A program made the translations under genes and the position numbers. A stretch of 64,000 nucleotides of DNA. Origin: Acidimicrobiia bacterium. GTDB lineage: Bacteria > Actinomycetota > Acidimicrobiia > IMCC26256 > JAMXLJ01. Positions within the stretch are counted from its first letter, which is position 1, and each line of letters begins with the position of its first letter. The DNA lies in contig JAMXLJ010000070.1 in the NCBI GenBank assembly GCA_024281095.1, forward strand, positions 41,730 to 105,729. The letters are read 5' to 3'. The notes under the pieces were generated by a model. The model ran no database searches, was not told the DNA's origin, and saw only the letters and a program-made list of their open reading frames with translations. Shown piece by piece: positions 16,139-27,277 of this stretch.

Positions 16139-16944
16139 CAGCACGAGCTTCGCGGTGCGGAACACGCGGCTGACGTGCGCGCCGGCTTTCGCATAGAAGC
16201 CCACGGGGCCGACCCACGAGATCTCCGTTTCGGTGAGGCCGTGCATCTCGGCGATATCGGCGCAGAGCGCACCGAGAACGGCATGGCCGATACCGAGCCC
16301 GAGATGCCCCGGGTCGGTCGCCATCGGGCCGATGTGACCGTGGCGGTTCACCGAGTGACAGCCGAGGCCCAGCGTCTTGCCGCCGGCGTCGCGGGCGACG
16401 ACACACACGCCGTCGTCGGTGGCGCGCTGCACCTCGTCTTCCCACATGGGATGGTGCCGTCGCACGAGCTCGACCGCACCGTCGCCGTCTTCGCGCGTGA
16501 TCACGACGCCTGCCGGCGCGGGAGCGCGGAACGCGGTCGAGATCGCCATGTTGAACTCGGCGCCGTACGGCTCGAACCCGCACTCCTCGAACAGCGACAG
16601 TGCCCCGGTGAAGCGGAAGTCGACCCCCGGCCATACGTAGCGGGGGATCGCGGTGCCGAGGTGCAGTTCGCGCGCGCCCTGTTCGCGCGCGTACTCCGCC
16701 GCCTGCTCGACGAGCGCGCGCCCGAGGCCCTGGCGTTGGCGCTCCGGCACGACCGCCAGGAGGATGATCCACGCGATGCCGTAGTCGCCGAAGTGCCGGA
16801 CGGTGACGACCGCGGCCGCGTCGCCGTCGCCGATGGTCACCGATCCCTCGCCGCCACAGCAGGTCAACAGGTCGGCCGCGGTGAGGTCTTCGTCGGGCAG
16901 CGAGGCGCGTACGAGGTCGGCGAGCTCCGCCGCGGTGACCGTGC

Positions 16945-16948
<4 letters not shown>
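16127..16948 (-). CDS. Tandem GNAT-domain acetyltransferase
   Basis: 273 residues with two GNAT-like halves. The N-terminal half has a clear acetyl-CoA loop, VVPERQRQGLGRALVEQA (about 66-84). The C-terminal half has a second, more degenerate one (ATDPGHLGLGIGHAVL). Two-domain GNATs include mycothiol synthase MshD, but this protein is shorter and I see no MshD-specific match, so the substrate is unknown. The GTG at 16946-16948 overlaps the stop of the upstream ChbG-like gene (GTGA), making it the third gene of a coupled thiolase-ChbG-GNAT operon. Confidence 0.8.
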
Positions 16949-19703
<2,755 letters not shown>

Positions 19704-19747
19704 GACCGCCGCTCAATCCCCGGGCGCGCTTCGAACGTACAGGCGGC

Positions 19748-20347
19748 ATGCACTCTGACGGGAGGCGTTCGCGCTCGCGCGCCCAGGTGGTGTTGTGGAG
19801 CTTCGTTGCGGTCGCCGCGGTTGCCGCGATGGCTGTCATCGCGGCGTGCAATGCCACTTCGAGTGGTCGGCCGGCGGCGACGGGCACGACGCGCGCCGCC
19901 GAAGACTTGGGCGTGACGCCGAACGACTTCCACAACCTGCAGTCGATGACGAAGGTGCGTGGGTTCTTCGTGGACAACCGGCTCGGTCACCTCGCCGCGG
20001 CGCTGCAGGTCGCGAACTCGCCGACCGGCGGCACCTATCCAGTTGGAACGATCATTCAGCTGGTGCCGCAGGAGGCAATGGTCAAGCGGCGACCCGGCTT
20101 CAGCCCGGCTACGCACGATTGGGAGTTCTTCAGCCTGAAGGTGAGTGCCGGAGGCACGGAGGTGGTGCGGCGTGGTGGTGCCGAGGTGGTCAATCAGTTC
20201 GGCGGCAGTTGCGCCGGTTGTCACAGTGCGGCCGACACCCGCTTCGACATGGTCTGCGAGCACGGCCACGGCTGTGCACCGCTTCCGATCAGCGACGCGG
20301 TCATTGCTGCCGTGCAGCGAGCCGATCCGCGCCCTCTGCGCCCGTGA
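19748..20347 (+). CDS. Membrane-anchored or lipid-anchored c-type cytochrome, possibly P460-like
   Basis: 199 residues. An N-terminal hydrophobic segment ends in AVIAAC, which could be a lipobox or an uncleaved anchor. One heme c motif, CAGCH, sits near residue 156 in GGSCAGCHSAADTRFD, and further Cys residues follow in DMVCEHGHGC. The preceding region (VGTIIQLVPQEAMVKRRPG and ATHDWEFFSLKV) resembles cytochrome P460-type domains, an inference from layout only. It would need the cytochrome c maturation system, not seen here. The ATG at 19748 has no strong Shine-Dalgarno. Confidence 0.7.
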   Translation: MHSDGRRSRSRAQVVLWSFVAVAAVAAMAVIAACNATSSGRPAATGTTRAAEDLGVTPNDFHNLQSMTKVRGFFVDNRLGHLAAALQVANSPTGGTYPVGTIIQLVPQEAMVKRRPGFSPATHDWEFFSLKVSAGGTEVVRRGGAEVVNQFGGSCAGCHSAADTRFDMVCEHGHGCAPLPISDAVIAAVQRADPRPLRP

Positions 20348-20384
20348 TCGCACACTGGTACCGATGCTCACGAGGCGAACAGGC

Positions 20385-21365
20385 TCAGCGGCAGTCGAGG
20401 ATGACCTTGCCGAACGTCGTGTCGGACGCGACGAGCTCGTACGCCCGTTCTGCTTCTGCAAGCGGGACGACTTCCGCGACGACGGGTTTGACCGCCCCCG
20501 ATTCGAGCAGCGGGCTGACGTCGGACGCGAACGCCCGCGTCGCGGCCGCCTTCTCCTCGTCGTCGCGGGCGCGCAGCACCGTGCCCATCACGGTGAGCCG
20601 CTTCGACATCGCGACCAAGATCGGAAACTGCGCGGTGCCGCCGGCGAGCGTGCCGACGAGCACGACACGTCCCATCAAGGCGGCGGCGCGCAGGTCCACT
20701 TCGAGGTACGGGCCGCCGGCGAGGTCGATGGTGACGTCGCAGTCGCCGGCGCGCTCCTGGATCTCGGTCGCGAGCGCGATCACATCGAGCGGCGAAGGCG
20801 CGAGGATGCCGTGGTGGAGGCCGATTCCCGCCGCGGCGTCGAGCTTCCACTGCTGGCGTGACGTGCCCACCGTCGTCGCGTCCAACGCCGACGCGAGCTG
20901 CACCACCGCGGTGCCCACACCCGAGCCGGCCGCGTGCACGAGCACGACTTCGAGCGGCTGCATGCGCGCCCGTGTGCACAACGCGTCGTGCGCGGTGATG
21001 AACGCCTCGGGCACGCCGCCGGCCACGACCGTGTCGAGTCCGGACGGCACCGGGACGCAGTGCGCGGCCCGCACCCGAACGTATTCGGCCTGGGCGCCGC
21101 CTCCGACGATGCCGAAGACGGTGTCGCCCACCGCCGGGCTGTCGACGTCGGCGCCCGCTTCCTCCACCACGCCGGCGAACTCCATGCCGGGGATGTCGGG
21201 CGGGGCGTCGGCGGGCGGTGGGTAGAGGCCGGCCCGCTGGAGCAGATCGGCCCGGTTGAGGCCCGCTCCGTCCACCCGCACGACCACGTCGGCGGGTCCC
21301 GGCTCGGGTCGTGGACGCTCCGTGACCGTCAACCTCCCAGCGTCGCCGATCACCAGAGCTCGCAC
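20385..21365 (-). CDS. NADPH:quinone oxidoreductase-like MDR protein
   Basis: 326 residues of the medium-chain dehydrogenase/reductase fold without zinc-binding cysteines, so a quinone-reductase (zeta-crystallin/QOR) type. Typical blocks are GAGLNRADLLQRAGLYPPP, PGMEFAGVVEEAG, GGVPEAFITAHDAL and the cofactor loop HAAGSGVGTAVVQLA. It should reduce quinones or enones with NADPH. It resembles the TIGR02824/PIG3 group (PEAFITAHDAL block). GTG start at 21365. The stop lies 37 bp from the convergent cytochrome gene. Confidence 0.88.
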   Translation of the reverse strand: MRALVIGDAGRLTVTERPRPEPGPADVVVRVDGAGLNRADLLQRAGLYPPPADAPPDIPGMEFAGVVEEAGADVDSPAVGDTVFGIVGGGAQAEYVRVRAAHCVPVPSGLDTVVAGGVPEAFITAHDALCTRARMQPLEVVLVHAAGSGVGTAVVQLASALDATTVGTSRQQWKLDAAAGIGLHHGILAPSPLDVIALATEIQERAGDCDVTIDLAGGPYLEVDLRAAALMGRVVLVGTLAGGTAQFPILVAMSKRLTVMGTVLRARDDEEKAAATRAFASDVSPLLESGAVKPVVAEVVPLAEAERAYELVASDTTFGKVILDCR

Positions 21366-21469
21366 GGCGGGGACCCTACCCGCCGGCCTCCGGCCTGCCT
21401 CCGGGGCGGCGCCCCGAAGCGCAGGTGGCGCCCGTGCTCGCCGTGGTCCCGATCGGGGCCCGACGGCGG

Positions 21470-21475
21470 TAGCTT
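21470..21475 (+). promoter_or_regulatory. Putative leaderless -10 element (TAGCTT)
   Basis: TAGCTT plus 6 bases plus ATG at 21482, the same arrangement as before 2406 and 14791. No Shine-Dalgarno is present. Confidence 0.5.
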
Positions 21476-21481
21476 GCCGGT

Positions 21482-21856
21482 ATGGCGAGGTGTCCGCAGC
21501 CCCCCAGGGGCGGCCTCGACTTCCTCGACGACGAAGGCGAACGCGTGTCGCTCGACGTCGACGAGGCTGCGTCGCTGCTCACGCTCACCGACGGCCTCGA
21601 TGCCGCGACGGTCTCGGCATGTCCCGACTGCCGCAGCCGCATCGTCGCGGTCGTGGCGTTGGTGGATCTGCTCGACCAGGCGCCGCCGCACCCGCGCGTG
21701 CCGGACCTCTTGGACCTCGCGGATCAGGCGCCCACGCTGCACCTCTACGTCGTCGACAGCGCCTCGAGGTGTGAGCACCGGCGCTGGCGGGATCCGGGTT
21801 TCGCCGAGTGGTTCGACGCGGTCGACGAGCCGTCGGTGCGGACGCACCGCCCGTAG
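21482..21856 (+). CDS. Small conserved-looking hypothetical protein with CPDC motif
   Basis: 124 residues, not recognised. It is acidic with Leu/Val-rich helices (EAASLLTLTDGLDAATVSACPDC and IVAVVALVDLLDQAP). A CPDC motif (about 47-50) and a later Cys-Glu-His (RCEHRRW) could bind a metal or form a redox pair. No signal peptide or membrane segment. Codon use looks coding (strong third-position GC), and the promoter position supports the ATG. It is convergent with the WS/DGAT gene. The function is unknown. Confidence 0.65.
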   Translation: MARCPQPPRGGLDFLDDEGERVSLDVDEAASLLTLTDGLDAATVSACPDCRSRIVAVVALVDLLDQAPPHPRVPDLLDLADQAPTLHLYVVDSASRCEHRRWRDPGFAEWFDAVDEPSVRTHRP

Positions 21857-21869
21857 GCGGGGAGCGCGA

Positions 21870-23264
21870 CTACGCGCCGGCCGCGAGCAACGCGTCGAAC
21901 GACTCCCGCATCGCGTCGAGCAACGCGCCGGAATCCGTGATTGCGGCCGGGTCGAGATGGACGCCCATCTGCAGTTCCCCGCGGTACGAGAGCATCGTGA
22001 TGTTGAGCGGTACGCCTTCTCGCGGACCCATCGGGTAATTCGCCTCGATGCGCGCGCCACCCGTGTACAGATCCACCGGGCTGCCGCGCAGGTTCGACGT
22101 CGCGAAGTCGATGGTGGCCGACTGCACGCGTGCGAGCGAGAGCAGTACCGGCGGAGGCAATGCAGTCATGATCCCGGACAGCCCTCCAGCGGCTCCCAGC
22201 GCGGGCTCGTGGCGCAGGCCGGCAAGACGCGATCGCACCGCCGCGAAGCGCTCGACCGGGTCCTTCGGGATCACGGGCACGAGCACACGCGTCGGCACGA
22301 ACGCGTTGCCCGGGCTCGTGTTCGTGCCCTCGCGGACGTTGACCGGCATTGCCATGCGAAGTTCGTCGACGGGCGCGCCGAGGTGCTGGTGGTACAGACC
22401 GAGCGCGCCGGCAATGCCCGTGACGTAGAAGTCGTTCAACGTTCCGCCGAGCGCCTTGGCCGCGTTCTTCGCCGGCTCGAACGGGACGGTGAACGTCTCG
22501 TAACGACGGCCGAGCGAGCGCGGCGCGAACAACGGCGATCGGGCGGAGTCGGTGATCAGCAGCTGCCGCCGCACGGAGGCCAGCAGCGCTGCCGCGTCGG
22601 CCGCGCGAGCCGGCGCGGCCTGCGGGTGGAGCAACGCGTTGGTGGTGGCGGAGATCGCGCGGCGCGCCATGCGCCCCTGGCGGCGTAACACGAAGCCGAG
22701 CGCGCCCGTCACGACGTCGAGCGCCGTGGTGCGATCGACCGGGTCGTCGGGCGCGGGCGGCTCGTACGACGCCGGCTCGATTCCGCGGTCGGCCGGGTCG
22801 GGCTCGAAGTCGACCATCGACAACGACAACCGCAACGCGCCGACACCGTCGGTCACGGCATGGTGCACCTTCTCGAGCAACGCGACCCGGCCGTCGCGCA
22901 GACCCTCGACGAGTGTGAATTCCCACAGTGGGCGGCTGCGGTCGAACGGCGTCGCCGCGAGGACGGCGGTGAGATCGAGCAGCTCGCGCATCCCGCCCGG
23001 CGCGGGAACGGCCATCTTGCGCAGGTGGTAGTCGAGGTCCAGATCGTGTTGCGGATGCCATTCCGGCGGCGCGAGCCGCAGGGGAGCCGGGATCACGCGG
23101 TCCGCGAAATGCGGCACGTCACGGAGGGCAGCGCCGATCTTCGCGCGGAGTCGGTCCTCGTCGGGCGCCGATTCGAGCACCGTCACGTTGACGAAGTCGG
23201 AACGCAGCCCGGGATCGGCGTCGAGCGTCCACATCAGGAACTCGGCATCGCTCATGCGGCGCAC
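21870..23264 (-). CDS. Wax ester synthase / diacylglycerol acyltransferase
   Basis: 464 residues with the WS/DGAT layout. The catalytic HHAVTDG (His134, His135, Asp139) is in the N-terminal half, and the C-terminal half has NDFYVTGIAGAL, MPVNVREGT..PGN and ATSNLRGSPVDLY. It should transfer an acyl group from acyl-CoA to diacylglycerol or a fatty alcohol, making storage lipid, at the inner membrane surface. The GTG at 23264 has GGGAG 7 bases upstream; an ATG three codons later (23255) is less well placed. Its presence fits the many acyl-CoA genes in the window. Confidence 0.92.
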   Translation of the reverse strand: MRRMSDAEFLMWTLDADPGLRSDFVNVTVLESAPDEDRLRAKIGAALRDVPHFADRVIPAPLRLAPPEWHPQHDLDLDYHLRKMAVPAPGGMRELLDLTAVLAATPFDRSRPLWEFTLVEGLRDGRVALLEKVHHAVTDGVGALRLSLSMVDFEPDPADRGIEPASYEPPAPDDPVDRTTALDVVTGALGFVLRRQGRMARRAISATTNALLHPQAAPARAADAAALLASVRRQLLITDSARSPLFAPRSLGRRYETFTVPFEPAKNAAKALGGTLNDFYVTGIAGALGLYHQHLGAPVDELRMAMPVNVREGTNTSPGNAFVPTRVLVPVIPKDPVERFAAVRSRLAGLRHEPALGAAGGLSGIMTALPPPVLLSLARVQSATIDFATSNLRGSPVDLYTGGARIEANYPMGPREGVPLNITMLSYRGELQMGVHLDPAAITDSGALLDAMRESFDALLAAGA

Positions 23265-23345
23265 GATGCGACTCCCGACCTCGTGCGTGTGTGCCTCAAC
23301 ATCGTTCCAGGCTGGTGCGCCCGGCGCGCCCGTGCAAGCGCGTCG

Positions 23346-23933
23346 TCAGCGTGGGATCCGTGTCCGCTTGAATTCGTTGAACCGGTTCCACGAGAGCAGC
23401 TCGAGCATGCGCTCGAGGTCGTCGACGCGATTCCGTTCCATGAATCGCACGAACACGGCTTCCTCGCCCTCGATGAACGTCGGCACGCCGAACACGGCCC
23501 AGCGGTCGACCGCTTCGACGTGTTCGGCGGCGAGCGTCTTGAGCGGCCGGCCCGAATGGGCCTCCGCGCCAACCGCGTCGGCATCGAGGCCGACCTTGGC
23601 CGCGACCGCGCGCAGCACGTCCTCGTGCCCGAGCTTCTCCCCGTGGTCATGACGGGCGGCGAAGGTCTCGACGTGGAAGTCGAGGAAGTGGTCGGGGAAC
23701 GTGTCGCGTACCGCGATGCCGTAGAGGAGCGCGAGGACGCCCGTCCCCCATTCGCTCGGTTCGCGTTCCCAGACCGGTGGAGCGCCCTCCTCGACGTGGG
23801 CCTGGTCGAGCGAGAACGGCACGAAACGGACGTCGAGGTCGGCTCCCTGCCGGATGGCGCTCACGACCGCCTCGTGGGCATTGCGGGCGAACGGGCAGCG
23901 ATAGTCGAAGGTCACGGCGACGGAACGCGGCAC
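23346..23933 (-). CDS. DsbA-family thioredoxin-fold protein with a single active-site Cys
   Basis: 195 residues of the DsbA/HCCA-isomerase fold. The motif at the first helix is DYRCPFARNAHE: Cys13 is kept but the second Cys of CXXC is Ala. Near the C-terminus is the cis-Pro loop FGVPTFIEGEEAVFVR. There is no signal peptide, so it is cytosolic. A monothiol site suggests mycothiol- or glutathione-like conjugation or isomerase chemistry rather than disulfide formation; that is inference. GTG start with a strong GAGGAGGTG upstream. Confidence 0.82.
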   Translation of the reverse strand: MPRSVAVTFDYRCPFARNAHEAVVSAIRQGADLDVRFVPFSLDQAHVEEGAPPVWEREPSEWGTGVLALLYGIAVRDTFPDHFLDFHVETFAARHDHGEKLGHEDVLRAVAAKVGLDADAVGAEAHSGRPLKTLAAEHVEAVDRWAVFGVPTFIEGEEAVFVRFMERNRVDDLERMLELLSWNRFNEFKRTRIPR

Positions 23934-23994
23934 AGGGCACCTCCTCGGACGCTGGATCCAACCGGATGGTCGCGGGGCTCATTCCCGCTCTTCC

Positions 23995-24017
23995 CGGTTC
24001 CCGCGAGCGGCAACCGG
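23995..24017 (-). terminator. Weak inverted repeat after the PAP2 gene
   Basis: CCGGTT and AACCGG arms around a short GC-rich loop lie just past the PAP2 stop on the minus strand. No U-tract; a low-confidence terminator candidate. Confidence 0.25.
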
Positions 24018-24026
24018 CTTCGCATC

Positions 24027-24653
24027 CTACGAGTGGGGGATCAGGCGCCTCGCCACGATGCCGAGCGCCAGGCCGAAGGCGGCGCCGGCCACGACATCGG
24101 ACGCATGGTGCATCCGCACGTAGATGCGGCTCATGGCGACGAGGCCGGCCAGCCCGAAGTACAGCGGCCCGAGGCTGCTGCCTTCCGAGAGGACGACCGC
24201 GGCCATGAACGCCGACGTCGCATGGCCGGACGGGAACGCACTCGTGACCGGCCGCCGCATGCCGAACGGCAGGCGCCCTTCCGGCTGTCCGAGCTCGGGC
24301 CGGACCCGGCGGAACAGGCTCTTCACGACGCCGTTGGTGATGATCGACTCGCCCGCGATCGCGACCGCGAGCCGCAGCCCGCGGCTCGGGTCGCCCCGGC
24401 GCACCGACTGCACCGCGCCGAGCGCGAACCACAGGATGCTGTGATCGGCAGCGCTCGACAGCGAATAGAACAGCCGGTCGGCGACGGGGCTGTGATGTGA
24501 CGCCGCCCATTCGTCGACGGCTTCGTCCAACCGGCGGACCCGCGTGAGCACTGCGTTGCTGGCCGGCCACTGTCTCGGCAGCGCCGCGGCGTCGGTGCGC
24601 CGGGGTGCCACGGAGACGGCGCGGCCGTCGCCCGATGCGGACGGTGCAGACAT
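24027..24653 (-). CDS. PAP2-family membrane phosphatase
   Basis: 208 residues with all three PAP2 motifs: KSLFRRVRP, PSGH (AFPSGHATSAFM) and SRIYVRMHHASD. Several membrane helices alternate with them (GLRLAVAIAGESI, GPLYFGLAGLVAM and GAAFGLALGIVARRL). It should dephosphorylate a lipid phosphate or diphosphate, such as phosphatidic acid (upstream of the DGAT reaction) or undecaprenyl diphosphate. Near-leaderless ATG: TAGGCT lies 10 bases upstream. The extended N-terminus (1-45) is hydrophilic. Confidence 0.9.
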   Translation of the reverse strand: MSAPSASGDGRAVSVAPRRTDAAALPRQWPASNAVLTRVRRLDEAVDEWAASHHSPVADRLFYSLSSAADHSILWFALGAVQSVRRGDPSRGLRLAVAIAGESIITNGVVKSLFRRVRPELGQPEGRLPFGMRRPVTSAFPSGHATSAFMAAVVLSEGSSLGPLYFGLAGLVAMSRIYVRMHHASDVVAGAAFGLALGIVARRLIPHS

Positions 24654-24704
24654 GGAGGCTTGGAGCCTACCGACCCGGCTCGGACGGCCCGACGCCGAAG
24701 CTCG

Positions 24705-25550
24705 TCAGCCCACGACTCCGGCCAGTGGCAACGTCGGCGAGATGACGGTGCCCGGGCCGAGCAGCTCGCGCGCCTCGGCGGGATCGCCGCCGTACGCCGG
24801 GCAGTACGGGCGGAACGCGCAGTACTCGCACAACGGCCCGGTACGCGGGCGGAAGTCGTCGACCGCGCACGCCCGTTCGATCGCCGACCACAACGCGTCC
24901 GTGCGGCGGGCCACGCCGGCCAGCGACTGCTCCGACGGGCGGGCGATGATCGCCTCCGGCCGGGACAAGTAGAGCAGTTGCACCCGCGCCGGCCGCCGCC
25001 CGAGCATCTGCTCGCACAGCAGCGCGTAGATGTGCACGCCGGCGAGCCGCGCCTGCTCACGCTGCTCCGACGGCACCGAGCCGGTCTTGTAGTCGGTGAC
25101 GACCCATTCGCCGTCGTCGGCGATCTCGAGGCGGTCGATGATGCCGCGAAGCGTCACCTTGCCGACCTTGGCCGTGAGCTTCAGCTCGAGCCCGATGGGT
25201 CGGACCCGGGTCGGGTCTTCGAGCTCGAAGTACCGCTCGACGAGACGGGCTGCGTCGGCGTGGAACTCGTGCCGCTCGTCGGGTGTGAGCTCGAGGCCGG
25301 CGAACTCGGGATCATCGGTGAGCTCGACCGCCGCCTGCTCCAGGTCGGCGAGCGCGGCGTCGAGCGTGCGCCCGAGCGGCGGGCGGCACATCAGGAGCTC
25401 CAGCGCACGATGCACGAGCGTGCCCTTGCTGGCTGCCGGCGACGGCGGCTCGGGCAGCCGGTCGAGATACGCGAGCTTGAACGCGAGGGGGCAGTCCTTG
25501 AAGGCCGAGCACGAGCTCGGCGACAGCGAACCCGGCAGCGCCACGCCCAT
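24705..25550 (-). CDS. RecB-like PD-(D/E)XK nuclease with Fe-S cysteines
   Basis: 281 residues forming a stand-alone PD-(D/E)XK domain. His47 (GTLVHRALELL), Glu122, Asp139 (GIIDRLE), Asp153 and Lys155 (VVTDYKTG) form the nuclease site. Cys20 (FKDCPLAF) plus Cys241, Cys244 and Cys250 (CEYCAFRPYC) match the four-Cys iron-sulfur cluster of AddB/Cas4-type nucleases. No helicase or Cas gene is adjacent, so this is the solitary 'RecB family exonuclease' type common in actinobacteria. It should act on DNA ends; the pathway is not established. ATG or GTG start at 25550. Confidence 0.88.
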   Translation of the reverse strand: MGVALPGSLSPSSCSAFKDCPLAFKLAYLDRLPEPPSPAASKGTLVHRALELLMCRPPLGRTLDAALADLEQAAVELTDDPEFAGLELTPDERHEFHADAARLVERYFELEDPTRVRPIGLELKLTAKVGKVTLRGIIDRLEIADDGEWVVTDYKTGSVPSEQREQARLAGVHIYALLCEQMLGRRPARVQLLYLSRPEAIIARPSEQSLAGVARRTDALWSAIERACAVDDFRPRTGPLCEYCAFRPYCPAYGGDPAEARELLGPGTVISPTLPLAGVVG

Positions 25551-25594
25551 GTTTCGGAGGTTACAGCGGGGGTGTGACAGCTACGTGGATGCGG

Positions 25595-26083
25595 TCAGGG
25601 GCGCCGGGAGCCCCACGGGTGGCGGGTTTGGGGCGCGTCGACCTCGTCGTCGGTGAGGTCGAGCGGCGGCGCCGGGGCGATCGTGCCGCCGGTGACCCGA
25701 TCCCGGTCTCTCGGGCCGATTGCGGCCTGGGCGTTGGCGTCAAGCGAGTCGGCGATGACCTCGAGCGCGCCGATCAGCGCCTTGCGCTCCTGGCTGTCGA
25801 CCTCGACACGCATCGCGATCGCGTCACAGGCGTCGGCGACGCGGGTGAGCGCGTGCAGCAGGTCGAGCTCCCGGTTCTCGAACGCGGAACAGGCCGAGTC
25901 GAGCCGTACGGAGAGCTCCTGGGTCGTCTTCTCGCGCTGCTCCAGGTCCTTGTGCAGCCGGCCTTCCATGACTGCGACGGCATCCGCGAGCGACGCCTCG
26001 AGCTCGCTACGCGCGTGCGCGAGCTCGTGCTGCAGCGCTTCCAGGAGCTGGTTCCGCGAGCGGCTGCGCCAGTTGAACTTCAC
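25595..26083 (-). CDS. Coiled-coil hypothetical protein
   Basis: 162 residues from the GTG at 26083 (MKFNWRSRSRNQLLEALQHEL), not recognised. Nearly the whole length (10-125) is predicted helical with heptad-like Leu/Ala spacing and many Glu/Arg (LEASLADAVAVMEGRLHKDLEQREKTTQEL), then a Pro/Asp-rich tail (about 130-162). No signal peptide. The frame is open upstream to 26284 but that part overlaps the oppositely oriented oxidoreductase start and lacks coding character; GGCGGGTG lies about 7 bases before the chosen GTG. Confidence 0.65.
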   Translation of the reverse strand: MKFNWRSRSRNQLLEALQHELAHARSELEASLADAVAVMEGRLHKDLEQREKTTQELSVRLDSACSAFENRELDLLHALTRVADACDAIAMRVEVDSQERKALIGALEVIADSLDANAQAAIGPRDRDRVTGGTIAPAPPLDLTDDEVDAPQTRHPWGSRRP

Positions 26084-26224
26084 AGTGCACCCGCCTTGCT
26101 TCCCGACAATCGAGATCGACCGCCGCCCGGACGTTCCGGCGATAACCGTACGCCACTCGTGGAGATCATCGGAAACAGGTCGCGTCTTCCCAGGTCGGGC
26201 CCGCGGGATCGCCGGAGGCGGCGG

Positions 26225-26230
26225 TAGCGT
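26225..26230 (+). promoter_or_regulatory. Putative leaderless -10 element (TAGCGT)
   Basis: TAGCGT plus 7 bases plus GTG at 26238, in the 154-bp divergent region with the coiled-coil gene. Confidence 0.45.
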
Positions 26231-26237
26231 GCCGTCC

Positions 26238-27260
26238 GTGAAAGTAGATACGGGGTTACCGGGCACCACCGACATCAATGCCATCGTGCAGGCCGCGCAG
26301 GATGCCGAGCAGTTGGGGTGGGACGCAGTCTGGTCGGCAGAAACGAGTCACGATCCGTTCTTCCCGCTGCTGCTCGCGGCCGAGCATACGGAGTCGCTCG
26401 AGCTCGGCACGGGAATCGCGGTCGCGTTCGCGCGCAACCCGATGACGCTGGCCAACGTCGGCTACGACCTGCAGGCGTATTCGCGCGGGCGCGCGACCCT
26501 CGGTCTGGGCAGTCAGATCAAAGCGCACATCGAGAAGCGATTCTCGATGCCGTGGTCGCATCCCGCCCCACGCATGCGTGAGCTCGTCCTCGCCATGCGG
26601 GCGATCTGGGCGTCGTGGAACAACGGCGACAAGCTCGACTTCCGCGGTGAGTTCTACAGGCACACGCTGATGACGCCCTTCTTCAATCCCGGGCCGAATC
26701 CGTACGGCGCGCCCAAGGTCTTCCTCGCCGCCGTGGGCGAGCGCATGACCGAGGTCGCCGGGGAAGTGGCCGACGGCATCCTCGTCCACGCATTCACCAC
26801 CGAGCGTTACGTGCGCGAGGTCACGGTCCCCGCGCTCGAGCGCGGCTTCGCGCGCTCTGGCCGTCGGCGTGCCGACTTCGAGATCTCGGGCCCGTTCTTC
26901 ATCGTGACGGGCACCGACGAGGCGGAGTTCGAACGTGCGAAGCAGGGCACGAAGCAGCAGATCGCCTTCTACGGATCGACGCCCGCGTATCGCGGCGTCC
27001 TCGAGCTCCACGGTTGGGGCGACCTGCAGACGGAGCTCAACGCCCTGTCGAAGCAGGGCGAGTGGGTGAAGATGGGCGAGCTCATCACCGACGACATCCT
27101 CGAGACCTTCGCCATTGTCGGCGAGCCCGAGGACGTACCCGGCCTGATGCTGCACCGGTACGGCGACGTCGTGGACCGGCTCAGCTTCTACGCGCCCTAC
27201 CGCTCCGACCGCGATCGTTGGCGCAAGGTCCTCGCCGGTTTCCGCGAGGAGGCCGGTTAG
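26238..27260 (+). CDS. Luciferase-like (LLM class) F420-dependent oxidoreductase
   Basis: 340 residues of the bacterial-luciferase TIM-barrel family. Typical blocks are GWDAVWSAETSHDPFFPLLLAAEHT, LELGTGIAVAFARNP, RATLGLGSQIKAHIE and FLAAVGERMTEVAGEVADGILVH. The layout matches the actinobacterial F420-dependent subgroup (TIGR03617-like). It probably uses F420H2 or FMNH2 to reduce or oxygenate an unknown substrate. GTG start, leaderless-type. A second, more distant LLM protein is encoded at 28621-29787. Confidence 0.88.
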   Translation: MKVDTGLPGTTDINAIVQAAQDAEQLGWDAVWSAETSHDPFFPLLLAAEHTESLELGTGIAVAFARNPMTLANVGYDLQAYSRGRATLGLGSQIKAHIEKRFSMPWSHPAPRMRELVLAMRAIWASWNNGDKLDFRGEFYRHTLMTPFFNPGPNPYGAPKVFLAAVGERMTEVAGEVADGILVHAFTTERYVREVTVPALERGFARSGRRRADFEISGPFFIVTGTDEAEFERAKQGTKQQIAFYGSTPAYRGVLELHGWGDLQTELNALSKQGEWVKMGELITDDILETFAIVGEPEDVPGLMLHRYGDVVDRLSFYAPYRSDRDRWRKVLAGFREEAG

Positions 27261-27277
27261 CGGCCCGCGCTCAGGCG

